A stretch of 47,307 bases of DNA from assembly GCF_024979235.1 (NCBI RefSeq), contig NZ_JANLCM010000004.1:1-47307 (forward strand), written 5' to 3'. This document shows, piece after piece, positions 24,802-33,313 of the stretch (position 1 is its first letter; each line of letters starts with the position of its first letter). Made by a program: the position numbers and the translations under genes. This stretch comes from Herbiconiux aconitum. GTDB lineage: Bacteria > Actinomycetota > Actinomycetes > Actinomycetales > Microbacteriaceae. The notes beneath the pieces were generated by a model that worked only from the letters and a program-made list of their open reading frames with translations, had not been told where the DNA came from and ran no database searches.

Positions 24802-26181
24802 ATGAGCGACTACGCGGTCATCAACCCCGCCACCGGCGAGACTCTGCGTGAATACCCCACGATCACCGACGCCGAACTGGATGGTGCGATCGGCGCCGCC
24901 TCTGACGCGTTCGAAGGCTGGTCGCGGCGCGTGCCGGTGGCCGAGCGGGCCGCCTTGATCGCCCGGGTGGCCGAGCTGCACACCGAGCGCCGCGAGCAGC
25001 TGGCCGAGATCGTGGTGCGGGAGATGGGCAAACCGCTCGAGCAGGCCCTCGGCGAGGTCGACTTCGCGGCCGCGATCTACCAGTACTACGTCGATCACGG
25101 GGCCGAATACCTCGCCGACGAGCCGATCGAGTTGGCCGAGGGCTCGGGATCGGCGTTCATCCGCCGGTCGGGTCTCGGCGTTCTGCTCGGCATCATGCCG
25201 TGGAACTTCCCCTACTACCAGGTGGCCCGGTTCGCCGGCCCCAACATCGTCGCGGGCAACACCATCCTGCTGAAGCACGCTCCGCAGTGCCCGGAATCCG
25301 CGGCCGCGATCGCCGACATCTTCACCGAGGCAGCCGCATCCGTCGACGCGCCCGCAGGCGCGTACGTGAACATCTACGCCAGCAACGATCAGGTCGCCAC
25401 CGTGATCGCCGACCCGCGCGTGCAAGGTGTCTCCGTCACCGGGTCGGAGCGCGCCGGCGCCGCGGTGGCCGAGCTCGCGGGCAAGCACCTCAAGAAGGTC
25501 GTGCTGGAGATGGGCGGATCAGACCCCTTCATCCTGCTCTCCACCGCCGACGTGGATGCGGCGGTGCAGGATGCGGTGAACGCGCGGCTCGACAACAACG
25601 GCCAGTCCTGCAACGCAGCCAAGCGCTTCATCGTGCTCGACGGACTCTACGACGACTTCGCGGCGAAGTTCACCGAGGCGTTCACAGCGGTGCAGCCGGC
25701 CGATCCGTTCGCCGAGGGAACCCTGCTCGGTCCGCTCTCGTCGCAGGCGGCGGCCGCGCGTCTCGGCGAGCAGGTCGACCGGGCCAAGGCGCAGGGCGCG
25801 ACCGTGCTCGCCGAAGGTTCTCGCTCGGGGAACTTCTTCGGGCCCACCGTGCTCGCCGACGTCACGCCGTCGATGGACGCCTATCGCGAGGAGTTCTTCG
25901 GGCCGGTCGCCGCGCTCTACCGGGTGCCCTCCGAAGATGAGGCGGTGCGCCTCGCCAACGACACCCCGTTCGGGCTCGGCTCCTACGTCTACACCACCGA
26001 CGAGGAGCAGGCGCTCCGGGTGGCCGACGCGATCGACGCCGGTATGGTCTGGATCAACCTCGTGCTCGGCGACGCCGCCGAACTGCCCTTCGGCGGCGTC
26101 AAGCGCTCCGGCTCGGGCCGCGAGATGGGCCGCTTCGCGCTGGAGGAGTTCGTGAACAAGAAGCTCATCCGCATCGCCTGA
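24802..26181 (+). CDS. Succinate-semialdehyde dehydrogenase-like aldehyde dehydrogenase (Sad/YneI type)
   Basis: This 459-residue enzyme belongs to the aldehyde dehydrogenase superfamily and most resembles E. coli Sad (YneI). Catalytic Cys270 lies in NNGQSCNAAKRF and general base Glu236 in VLEMGGSDPF. Asn135 in MPWNFPYYQ and Lys158 in LLKHAPQ are in the expected cofactor and transition-state positions. It probably oxidises succinate semialdehyde or a similar short aldehyde with NAD(P)+ in the cytosol; cofactor preference is unresolved. The ATG at 24802 follows AAGGAG by seven bases, which settles the start. No GABA transaminase gene is nearby, so the pathway is unclear. Confidence 0.92.
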   Translation: MSDYAVINPATGETLREYPTITDAELDGAIGAASDAFEGWSRRVPVAERAALIARVAELHTERREQLAEIVVREMGKPLEQALGEVDFAAAIYQYYVDHGAEYLADEPIELAEGSGSAFIRRSGLGVLLGIMPWNFPYYQVARFAGPNIVAGNTILLKHAPQCPESAAAIADIFTEAAASVDAPAGAYVNIYASNDQVATVIADPRVQGVSVTGSERAGAAVAELAGKHLKKVVLEMGGSDPFILLSTADVDAAVQDAVNARLDNNGQSCNAAKRFIVLDGLYDDFAAKFTEAFTAVQPADPFAEGTLLGPLSSQAAAARLGEQVDRAKAQGATVLAEGSRSGNFFGPTVLADVTPSMDAYREEFFGPVAALYRVPSEDEAVRLANDTPFGLGSYVYTTDEEQALRVADAIDAGMVWINLVLGDAAELPFGGVKRSGSGREMGRFALEEFVNKKLIRIA

Positions 26182-26205
26182 CGTCGCCTGGGGGCAATGC
26201 GCGTT

Positions 26206-26220
26206 CAGGCGCGCCGCCTG
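26206..26220 (+). terminator. Possible terminator after the aldehyde dehydrogenase gene
   Basis: A CAGGCG-CGC-CGCCTG hairpin starts 24 bp after the stop codon at 26181. It has no T tract. The remaining 85 bp before the AraC gene hold no feature that I can support. Confidence 0.3.
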
Positions 26221-26306
26221 GACGAATCGACGACATCCCGGGCACTTGTCGCTCGGCTTGCGCCCGCCTCCTGGATCAATCGCCGATCGGGCACCACAAT
26301 GTAGCC

Positions 26307-27167
26307 ATGCCGATCCAAGAAGGATTCCAGGGCCAGCGACTCGTGGTCGTCTCCCGCCCGGTCGTCGCGGAGGCACTCTCCCGCCCGGTCACCCGGCGGT
26401 TGCTCGTCACCGACGTTGGCTACTACCCGAACGCGATCGGGCACCAGATGAACCGGCCGCGGGGGGCCGAGGCCACGATCGTGGTGGTGTGCGCGTCGGG
26501 AACCGGCTGGGCGCGGGTCGGCGACGTGGTGCACCGCATCGGCGCGCAGCAAGCGCTCGTCATCCCGAGCGGAGTGCCGCACTCCTACGGCGCCGACGAG
26601 CAGCGACCCTGGACGATCTGGTGGGCGCACGTGGCCGGAACCGACGCCGCCGAGCTGGTCGAGAGTATGGACGTGACGGCCGGCCGGCCCCTCGTGCCGA
26701 TCCGGGGCCTCGATCGAGCGGTCGCGCTGCTCGACGAGATCGTCTCCAACCTCGAGCGCGACCAATCCCCACCGCGGTTGGTGTCGGCATCCGGTGCGGC
26801 CTGGAAACTGCTCGCCCACATCAGCGTCGACCGCCTGTTGCCGAAGCCCGACGACCCGCTGCAGCGCGCCATGAATTACCTCAGCGACCGGCTCGACGGA
26901 TCGGTGCGGGTACCCGACCTGGCGCGCCTGGTCGGCGTGTCGCCGTCGCACCTCTCCGCGCTCTTCCATCGGGCGACCGGCGGCGGGGTGCACGCGCATC
27001 ACACGGCGCTCCGGATGGCGCGGGCCCGTCAGCTGCTCGACACGACCGACGCGACCATCGCCGACGTGGCGTCGGAGGTGGGGTACGACGACGCGTTCTA
27101 CTTCTCGCGGGCCTTCCGTCGACACCATCGCATGAGCCCGTCCGGTTTCCGCAGCCGCGACAGCTAG
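26307..27167 (+). CDS. AraC-family regulator, cupin type
   Basis: This 286-residue regulator has an N-terminal cupin-like sensor with conserved HRIGAQQALVIPSGVPHSY near residue 80-95 and a C-terminal double helix-turn-helix (about residues 185-280). The latter includes RVPDLARLVGVSPSHLSALF and DVASEVGYDDAFYFSRAFRR (signature GYDDAFYFSRAF). This layout is common in regulators of sugar catabolic operons (RhaS, MsmR, RafR types). It is convergent with the alpha-galactoside operon, only 14 bp from the epimerase stop, so it is the likely regulator of that operon. The inducing sugar is inferred, not shown. Confidence 0.9.
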   Translation: MPIQEGFQGQRLVVVSRPVVAEALSRPVTRRLLVTDVGYYPNAIGHQMNRPRGAEATIVVVCASGTGWARVGDVVHRIGAQQALVIPSGVPHSYGADEQRPWTIWWAHVAGTDAAELVESMDVTAGRPLVPIRGLDRAVALLDEIVSNLERDQSPPRLVSASGAAWKLLAHISVDRLLPKPDDPLQRAMNYLSDRLDGSVRVPDLARLVGVSPSHLSALFHRATGGGVHAHHTALRMARARQLLDTTDATIADVASEVGYDDAFYFSRAFRRHHRMSPSGFRSRDS

Positions 27168-27181
27168 GGTACTGCTAGGCG

Positions 27182-28108
27182 TCAGGTGGCCAGGCGCACG
27201 CCCCAGCTCGTGCACCAGCGCTCGTCGGGGGCCAGCCAGCGCAGACCCTCACCCGTGCGCAGGGCGTTCGGCGGCGCGGTCATCGGCTCGATGGCCACGG
27301 CGAGTCGCGGTCCGGTGTCGGAGGGCAGCTCGCGCGCGATGTAGAGCTGGGTGAAGCGGTAGTCGTCGTCGGCCCAGAGCTCCACCCGGTCTCCGTTCGG
27401 CTCGTGCAGCGAGTGCACGAGCACGCCCGCGGCCGACTCCTGCTCGAAGGTGGCGTGGGCCGGGCTGTCGGCGATGCGACGCGGCACCGTCAGGTCCCAG
27501 GGCGTTCCGGCCACCGCGAACCGCTCGCGCGGGATGTGCCGGTCGTCCAAGCGATACGCGTGGGTCGCCTGCACGCTCACCACCAGCTCGTCGATCGACG
27601 CCGAACCGATGCGGAGATACGGATGCGCGCCCAGCGCCACCGGGGCTGGCTCGGTGCCGCGGTTCTCGACCGAGGTCGTGACCGTGATGCCTGAGTCCGT
27701 CACGACGTAGCCCACGGCGACATCGAGGTCGAAGGGGTAGCCCTGGGGCTGCCGGATCTCGGCGCCCAGCGTGGCCGATGTCTCGTCTCGTGAGAGCACC
27801 GCGAAGTCGTCGCCCGCCAGTAACCCGTGGTTGGCGTGACCGAGTTCGGGTTCGGTCATGGCGAGCTCGTGCCGGTGGCCGTTGTGCCACCAGATCGCGT
27901 CTTCGACCCGGTTCGGCCACGGCACCAGGGTGGCGCCCGCCATTCCGGGCGCGTCGGGCTCGGTGACGAAGGGCTCCACGATGTCGAGACCGCGAACGGT
28001 CAGCGACCGGAGCGAGGCGGCCCGGGGCGAGACCGCCGCGAGCACCCGCCCTGTTCCGTCGGTGAGCCGCACCAGCGGGAGGCCCGCCAGGACAGCATCG
28101 GCGATCAT
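27182..28108 (-). CDS. Aldose 1-epimerase (mutarotase)-like protein
   Basis: This 308-residue protein has the galactose mutarotase fold and family landmarks: GATLVPWPNRVED, HANHGLLAG, ALGAHPYLR and a late catalytic region ending in AIEPMTAPPNALRTG. In this family a histidine acid and a glutamate base interconvert alpha and beta anomers; His in GAHPY and Glu in AIEPMT fit. It is the last gene of the alpha-galactoside operon; its ATG overlaps the GH36 stop (ATGA). It probably equilibrates galactose released by the upstream galactosidases. The long upstream open frame overlapping GH36 is not part of it. Confidence 0.9.
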   Translation of the reverse strand: MIADAVLAGLPLVRLTDGTGRVLAAVSPRAASLRSLTVRGLDIVEPFVTEPDAPGMAGATLVPWPNRVEDAIWWHNGHRHELAMTEPELGHANHGLLAGDDFAVLSRDETSATLGAEIRQPQGYPFDLDVAVGYVVTDSGITVTTSVENRGTEPAPVALGAHPYLRIGSASIDELVVSVQATHAYRLDDRHIPRERFAVAGTPWDLTVPRRIADSPAHATFEQESAAGVLVHSLHEPNGDRVELWADDDYRFTQLYIARELPSDTGPRLAVAIEPMTAPPNALRTGEGLRWLAPDERWCTSWGVRLAT

Positions 28109-30252
28109 GCCTCGACGAGGTGGAAGAGCACCGTGCGGTCGGGGTCGAGCGACGGCGCCTCCAGGCCGAGCTCGTCGAGCACCGAACCGGACACGGTGAC
28201 CCCGACGGCCAGCCACGGCGGTTGCTGGCCGGCCGGAACGTCTCGGCCGGGTGCCAACTGCCGCACGGTGTAGCGCCGGTTCGGATCGAGTCCGGGCAAC
28301 CGCAGACGGGGCGGCGGCCAGGCTGCCGGACGACCGAGCATCGTGAACGAGAACACGGCCTCGCGAAGATCGTGTGCCACCACCCCGTCGACCCGGATCT
28401 CGGGCACCGTGTCGGCGCGCACCACCCGCCCGGAGTGCAGCAGCGGACGGAAGCGTTTGTGAGCATCCACCCACTCCGATACACGGGCGAAGGTCTCCGG
28501 ATCGATCGCCGCGAGGTCGAGTTCGACACCGAGGTTGCCCCAGAAGGCCGTCGACGCCCGGAAGTCGAGGGTCGCGACCCGATGCGTGGTGTGCGACTCC
28601 TCCGCGCCGATGTGCGTACCCTGCAACTCCGGCGGCAGCAGGAGCGAGGTCCAGCGCTGGATGTCGATCCGGTCGTGCGGGTCGTTGCAGTCCGACGGCC
28701 AGACCCGGTCGGTGCGCGCCAGCACCCCGAGGTCGATGCGCCCGCCGCCCGACGCGCACGACTCGATCTCGAGAGCCGGATGCCGGCGCCGCAGCTCGTC
28801 CATCATGGCGTACGCCGCGAGAACCTGATCGTGCACGCCGGCTCGGCCGGAGTCGCTGTGGCCGGCGTCGGTGAGGTAGCGGTTGTGGTCCCACTTGATG
28901 AAGTCGATGCCGAGGCGATCGACCAGGGTGGAGACCTGTTCGAGCACCTGCGCGAAGGCATCCGGATGCGACAGGTCGAGCACGTGCTGATACCGCGACG
29001 GCAGACCCGCACCGTGCCCGCCGTCGAAGATCCATTCCGGATGCGCGCGAGCGAGCTCGGAGTCGAGGTTCACCATCTCGGGTTCGAACCACAGCCCGAA
29101 CTGCAGGCCCAGACCGTGCACGTGCTCCGCGAGAGGGTCGAGACCCTGGGGCCAGACCTCGGGGTCGACCTCCCAGTCGCCGAGTGAGGTGGTGTCGTCG
29201 CGCCGGCCCAGGAACCAGCCGTCGTCGAGCACGAACCGTTCGATCCCGAGTTCTGCGCTGCGGTCGGCGAAGGCCTTCAGCGTGTCGAGGTCGTGGTCGA
29301 AGTACACGGCCTCCCAGGTGTTGGAGAGCACCGGGCGTGGGCCGGCCGGATGGTCGGGACGAGCCCGGATCATCCGGTGGAAACGATCGGAGAGGTCGTT
29401 GAGGCCCTCGCCCCACGAGCCGTAGAGCACGGGGCTCCGGTAGCTCTCACCGGCCTCGAGGGAGAACTCACCCGAGAGCAGGAGCTCCCCGGCCCGCAGG
29501 TGGCGGCTGCCGGCCGGCATCCGCTCGGCGGCCAGCACCTGGTTGCCGCTCCAGCCGAGGTGCACGGCCCACACCTGGCCTCGTTCGAAGCCGAATCCGG
29601 TCTCCCCCGCGGCGAACACCGTCGAGTGATCGAGCCCCGGCTTGCCCCCGCGGCTCTCGCGCACCCAGCTGCCGATCGGGAAGGGATGCCGCTGCGGAAC
29701 CCGCTCGAGCGCCCATCGCCCCGTGAGATCGAGGATCTCGTCGGCCTTGTCCGGAACGGGCAGCGCCAGTTCGACTCCGTCGAGGGCATACGACGAGGCT
29801 CCGTCGTTCTGCAGCTCGGCCTGCAGGGTGAGCACCCCGTGCGGGCCGAGCTCGAGCAGCACCGTGAGGGTGAGCTGCGATTCGGGGTCGGCTGCGACGG
29901 TGCGCACCGATCCGGCCGTCACCGTGTGCACCGCATCCCGGAACAGCGGCGCGAAGGCCCGCCCACCTCGGTTGCCGGTGATGCCCGGCCGGCCGAGCCA
30001 GCCTTCGGCCAGCTGTGGCAGCACCGGCACCGGTTGCGGGTAGGTCACCGCGCTGTCGCCCACCGTCGGGCGGGTGATGGTTCGCAGTTGCTCGAGCTCG
30101 GCAGCACCGAGCTCTCCCAGGTCGCGCCCCCAGTGCAGGATGCGGGGCAGTCGCCCGTCGCCGAGGTCGACGACCACGCTCGTGCCGCCGCCGCGGAGGT
30201 GCTCGACACCGACGTTGTCGGGAATGGTGTTCTCTTCGGACTCGATGCCCAT
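28105..30252 (-). CDS. Alpha-galactosidase, GH36
   Basis: This 715-residue enzyme is a GH36 alpha-galactosidase that releases galactose from raffinose-family sugars or melibiose. The N-terminal beta-sandwich precedes the barrel with LDDGWFLGRRDD, GLWFEPEMVN, nucleophile Asp455 in DFIKWDHNRY, GGGRIDLG and the acid/base region PSDCNDPHDR (Asp521 or Asp524). Length matches bacterial GH36 enzymes. No signal peptide is seen, so it acts on sugars imported by the adjacent transporter. The ATG at 30252 lies 2 bp after the permease stop, with AAAGG inside the permease end. The open frame upstream to 31056 overlaps the permease and is a shadow. Confidence 0.95.
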   Translation of the reverse strand: MGIESEENTIPDNVGVEHLRGGGTSVVVDLGDGRLPRILHWGRDLGELGAAELEQLRTITRPTVGDSAVTYPQPVPVLPQLAEGWLGRPGITGNRGGRAFAPLFRDAVHTVTAGSVRTVAADPESQLTLTVLLELGPHGVLTLQAELQNDGASSYALDGVELALPVPDKADEILDLTGRWALERVPQRHPFPIGSWVRESRGGKPGLDHSTVFAAGETGFGFERGQVWAVHLGWSGNQVLAAERMPAGSRHLRAGELLLSGEFSLEAGESYRSPVLYGSWGEGLNDLSDRFHRMIRARPDHPAGPRPVLSNTWEAVYFDHDLDTLKAFADRSAELGIERFVLDDGWFLGRRDDTTSLGDWEVDPEVWPQGLDPLAEHVHGLGLQFGLWFEPEMVNLDSELARAHPEWIFDGGHGAGLPSRYQHVLDLSHPDAFAQVLEQVSTLVDRLGIDFIKWDHNRYLTDAGHSDSGRAGVHDQVLAAYAMMDELRRRHPALEIESCASGGGRIDLGVLARTDRVWPSDCNDPHDRIDIQRWTSLLLPPELQGTHIGAEESHTTHRVATLDFRASTAFWGNLGVELDLAAIDPETFARVSEWVDAHKRFRPLLHSGRVVRADTVPEIRVDGVVAHDLREAVFSFTMLGRPAAWPPPRLRLPGLDPNRRYTVRQLAPGRDVPAGQQPPWLAVGVTVSGSVLDELGLEAPSLDPDRTVLFHLVEA

Positions 30253-30254
30253 TT

Positions 30255-31073
30255 CTAGCCTTTCAGTCCGCTGCTGGCGATGCCGGCGAAGAATTGCCTC
30301 TGCAGAACGAGGAACACGATCACGAGCGGAAGCGTGCAGACGAGCGCTCCCGCCATCAATGCCGGGTAGTCGGTGCCGAACTGCCCCTGCATGCTGGCCA
30401 GCCCCACGGGAAGCGGACGGAAGTCGCCAGCCGGAGTCACGATGAGGGGCCAGAGCAGATCGTTCCAGGAGTAGAGCGAGGTGAGCACCGCGAGAGCCGC
30501 GACCGTGGGCCTGGCCATCGGCAGCATCACGCTCCAGAACACCCGCAGCGTGCCCGCCCCGTCGAGCCGCGCCGCCTCCTCGTACTCCTTCGGCATGGTG
30601 ATGAATGCCTGGCGCATGAGAAAAGTGCCGAAGGCGCTGAACATGCCCGGGATGGCCAGGGCCGGCAGAGTGTTCAGCAGCCCGAGCCCCTTCATCAGGT
30701 CGAACTGCCCCAGAAGGAAGAGCTGGCTCGGCACCATGAGCATCACGAGGAACAGGGCGAACACGATGTTCCGCCCCGGAAACCGCAGCCGCGCGAAGGC
30801 GTAGCCGGCGAGTGACGCCACGAGCACCTGACCGACGACCCGCAGGATGAGCGATACCGCCGACACCGCGAACTGCGCCCAGAACGGCACCGACCCGAAG
30901 AAGGTCTCGAAACCCTCGATCGTCGGGGTGGCCGGGAACAGCGTCGGCGGAAGCGAGGAGACCTCGTTCGAGGTCTTGAACGAGCTCAGGATCTGCCAGA
31001 CGAACGGCACCACCATGAAGGCAGCCGCGATGATGAGGAGGGTGTGGATGCGCCACTGCCCGCGCTTAGTCAT
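30255..31073 (-). CDS. ABC sugar permease, MalG type
   Basis: This 272-residue inner-membrane protein is the second permease subunit of a CUT1 sugar importer. The EAA loop that contacts the ATPase is EYEEAARLDGAG, followed by SVMLPMARPTV. The N-terminal part reads VVPFVWQILSSFKTSNEV, typical of MalG-like permeases, and six membrane segments fit the profile. It overlaps the preceding permease gene by 8 bp. Together with the binding protein and MalF-like permease it imports an oligosaccharide, probably an alpha-galactoside given the neighbouring enzymes. Confidence 0.94.
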   Translation of the reverse strand: MTKRGQWRIHTLLIIAAAFMVVPFVWQILSSFKTSNEVSSLPPTLFPATPTIEGFETFFGSVPFWAQFAVSAVSLILRVVGQVLVASLAGYAFARLRFPGRNIVFALFLVMLMVPSQLFLLGQFDLMKGLGLLNTLPALAIPGMFSAFGTFLMRQAFITMPKEYEEAARLDGAGTLRVFWSVMLPMARPTVAALAVLTSLYSWNDLLWPLIVTPAGDFRPLPVGLASMQGQFGTDYPALMAGALVCTLPLVIVFLVLQRQFFAGIASSGLKG

Positions 31074-32019
31074 AGTTCACCCATCTCCTCTGCAGGCGGA
31101 ACTGGATCGCGGTGGCGATCATGATGATGGCGAGCAGCACGATGGCGATGGCCGCCCCGTAGCCCTGTTTGAACTGCACGAACGCCGCCTCGTAGAAGAG
31201 GTACACGATCGTCTTCGACCCGTCGAGCGCCGTGTTGTTGATGCTGCCGAGCATCACGAACACGAGGTCGAACATCTGCAGCGCCGAGATGGTGGTGAGC
31301 ACGGTGACGAAGAAGACACTGGGGCTGAGCAGCGGCAGCGTGACCGAGAAGAACTGACGCACGCGACTGGCGCCGTCGAGCGCGGATGCCTCGTACAGCT
31401 CGACCGGGATGCTCTGCAGCCCGGCGCCGAGAATGATGAGGTTGATGCCGAGGCCCATCCAGATTCCCACGACGGCGAAGGCGTAGATCGTGAAGCGGTC
31501 GTCGGCCACCCAGTACTCCCCAGGCAGACCGACCAGCGAGAGCAGGTAGTTCAGCACGCCGAAGTCGCCGTTCAGGATGAAGCGCCACACCATGCCGACG
31601 GCCACCGGCAGGGTGACCACCGGCAGGAAGAAGAGCACGCGGTAGATCGTGCGGCCCTTGGCGGCCTGCTCGATCAGAGCGGCGAGCACGATGGCGATCG
31701 GCACCCCGAGCAGCACCAGGCCGGTGTAGAGAGCCGAGTTGCCGAGCGCCCGCCAGAAGTCCTCGTCGCCGAGGAGCTTCGTGTAGTTGTCGACGCCGGT
31801 GAACTCGCCCGCACCGAACACCGGAACGTCCATGAAGCTCTTGACGAAAGTCGAGATGAAGGGCCACAGGTAGAGCGCGCCGAGACCGATGAGGGCGGGG
31901 GCGATCATGGCGATCGCCCACCAATCGATCCGCTGCCGCTTCCGGCGGCGGGGAGGCGAAGGAGCCGGGCCAGGGCGGCGGGCTTGCTGCCGCCCTGGCC
32001 GGGTGAGGGTCGAGGTCAT
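31066..32019 (-). CDS. ABC sugar permease, MalF type
   Basis: This 317-residue inner-membrane protein is the first permease subunit. A basic, proline-rich cytosolic N-terminus (about residues 1-32) precedes six membrane segments. The EAA loop is ELYEASALDGASRVRQFF, followed by TLPLLSPSVFF. FTGVDNYTKLL is a common MalF-type loop. It follows the binding protein by 3 bp and overlaps the MalG-type gene by 8 bp, consistent with translational coupling and equal stoichiometry. No ATPase gene is in this operon. Confidence 0.94.
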   Translation of the reverse strand: MTSTLTRPGRQQARRPGPAPSPPRRRKRQRIDWWAIAMIAPALIGLGALYLWPFISTFVKSFMDVPVFGAGEFTGVDNYTKLLGDEDFWRALGNSALYTGLVLLGVPIAIVLAALIEQAAKGRTIYRVLFFLPVVTLPVAVGMVWRFILNGDFGVLNYLLSLVGLPGEYWVADDRFTIYAFAVVGIWMGLGINLIILGAGLQSIPVELYEASALDGASRVRQFFSVTLPLLSPSVFFVTVLTTISALQMFDLVFVMLGSINNTALDGSKTIVYLFYEAAFVQFKQGYGAAIAIVLLAIIMIATAIQFRLQRRWVNYD

Positions 32020-32022
32020 CGG

Positions 32023-33288
32023 CTACTCGGCCAGGACCTTGTCGATCGCGTCGGCGTATTGCTTCGTGGCGTCTTCGACCGTCGCGGTGCCGTTCCAGGC
32101 ATCCGTGAGGTATTTGGTCTGCATGCCCTGCCATTCCGCAGCGTTGCCCTGCACGGGGAGGGGCACCGAGTACTCCTTGGCCTCCACGAAGATCTTCAGG
32201 TTCGGGAAGTCGGGCATGGCGTCGAGCCAGGTCTGCTCGGTGCCCTCGTAGGCGGGCAGCACCGCCCCGGCCTTGGCCTGGATGTTGGCTGCCGTCTCAC
32301 CGCTGGCGAAGATCAGGAACTTCTTCACGGCATCCGGGTGCTTGGTGCCGGCGTAGCCGACGTTCTCGATTCCGCTCGTGACGGTCGCCCGCTCCTTGCC
32401 GATGGGAAGGGGCGCGATGTCGATGTTCGGCTTGATCTCCTCGTTGGCGTAGAGCTGCGGCGCCCAGAACGCGGCCGACATGAACATGCCGATCTTGCCC
32501 TGTTCGAACATGGTCTCCGCCTCGGTGTCGGAGAGCTGCTGCAGGGTCGGCGAAGAGCCGTCGGCTTGCAGATCGGTCCAGAACTTGATGCCGGCTTGGG
32601 CCTCCGGGGTATCGATCAGCGAGGTCTTGCCGTCGTCGGCGATCACCTGGCCGCCCGCCTGGAAGATGGTGTTGTAGTAGCCGCTCTGGTAGTCGATGGG
32701 CGCCGCCGTGCCCCAGACGCCGGCAGCAGGGTCGGTGAGCTTCTTCGCGGTCTCGCGGTAGTCGTCCCAGGTCCAGTCGGCGCTCGGGTAGGCGACACCG
32801 GCCTTGTCGAAGATGGCCTTGTTGAACCAGACGGCGTTGGTGTCGACGTCTTTCGGAAGGCCGTAGATCTTGCCGTCGCCCTGGTCGTAGAGGTCGAGCA
32901 CTGCCTTCGGGTACTTGGCAAGGTCGACGCCTTCTTTGTCGATCTCGTCGCTGATGTCGAGCAGCTGGTTGCCCTCGGCGTAGGGCTGGATCTGCTGCGC
33001 GAGCATCCAGAACGCATCTGGAGCTGTGCCGCCGGCCGCGCCCGTCTGCAGGGTCGACCAGTATTCCGGCCAGGGCCGCTCTTCCACCTTCACCGTGATG
33101 TTCGGGTTCTCTTCGGTGAACGCCGCCGCGATCTCCTTCATCGCCGGGGTCTGGGTGCCGGCCCAGACGCCGTAGGTGATGGTGACTTTCTCGTCGCCGC
33201 CGCCGTCGGCCGACGAGCCGCTGGAGCACGCCGCGAGCAGAGCGCCCACGGCGACGAGGGCCGGGGCGATGAGCCATTTCTTGTGCAT
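32023..33288 (-). CDS. ABC sugar-binding lipoprotein
   Basis: This 421-residue protein is a family-1 extracellular solute-binding protein. The signal peptide ends in a lipobox (LLAAC, cysteine about residue 21) followed by a Ser/Gly linker, so it is anchored to the outer face of the membrane. The mature part has the binding-protein pattern ITYGVWAGTQTPAMKEIAAAF, GLPKDVDTNAVWFNK and MFEQGKIGMFMSAAFWAPQL (short diagnostic parts). The ATG at 33288 has AAAGGGA at good distance; the longer frame to 33402 would place the signal peptide internally. It likely captures alpha-galactosides; specificity is inferred from context. Confidence 0.93.
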   Translation of the reverse strand: MHKKWLIAPALVAVGALLAACSSGSSADGGGDEKVTITYGVWAGTQTPAMKEIAAAFTEENPNITVKVEERPWPEYWSTLQTGAAGGTAPDAFWMLAQQIQPYAEGNQLLDISDEIDKEGVDLAKYPKAVLDLYDQGDGKIYGLPKDVDTNAVWFNKAIFDKAGVAYPSADWTWDDYRETAKKLTDPAAGVWGTAAPIDYQSGYYNTIFQAGGQVIADDGKTSLIDTPEAQAGIKFWTDLQADGSSPTLQQLSDTEAETMFEQGKIGMFMSAAFWAPQLYANEEIKPNIDIAPLPIGKERATVTSGIENVGYAGTKHPDAVKKFLIFASGETAANIQAKAGAVLPAYEGTEQTWLDAMPDFPNLKIFVEAKEYSVPLPVQGNAAEWQGMQTKYLTDAWNGTATVEDATKQYADAIDKVLAE

Positions 33289-33313
33289 GGGATTCCCTTT
33301 CTGAGCGCGATCG

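Noticed and set aside
30256..31056. N-terminal extension of the GH36 gene
   Set aside because: The extra sequence is the permease gene read in another frame. The GH36 similarity and a good ribosome site begin at 30252.
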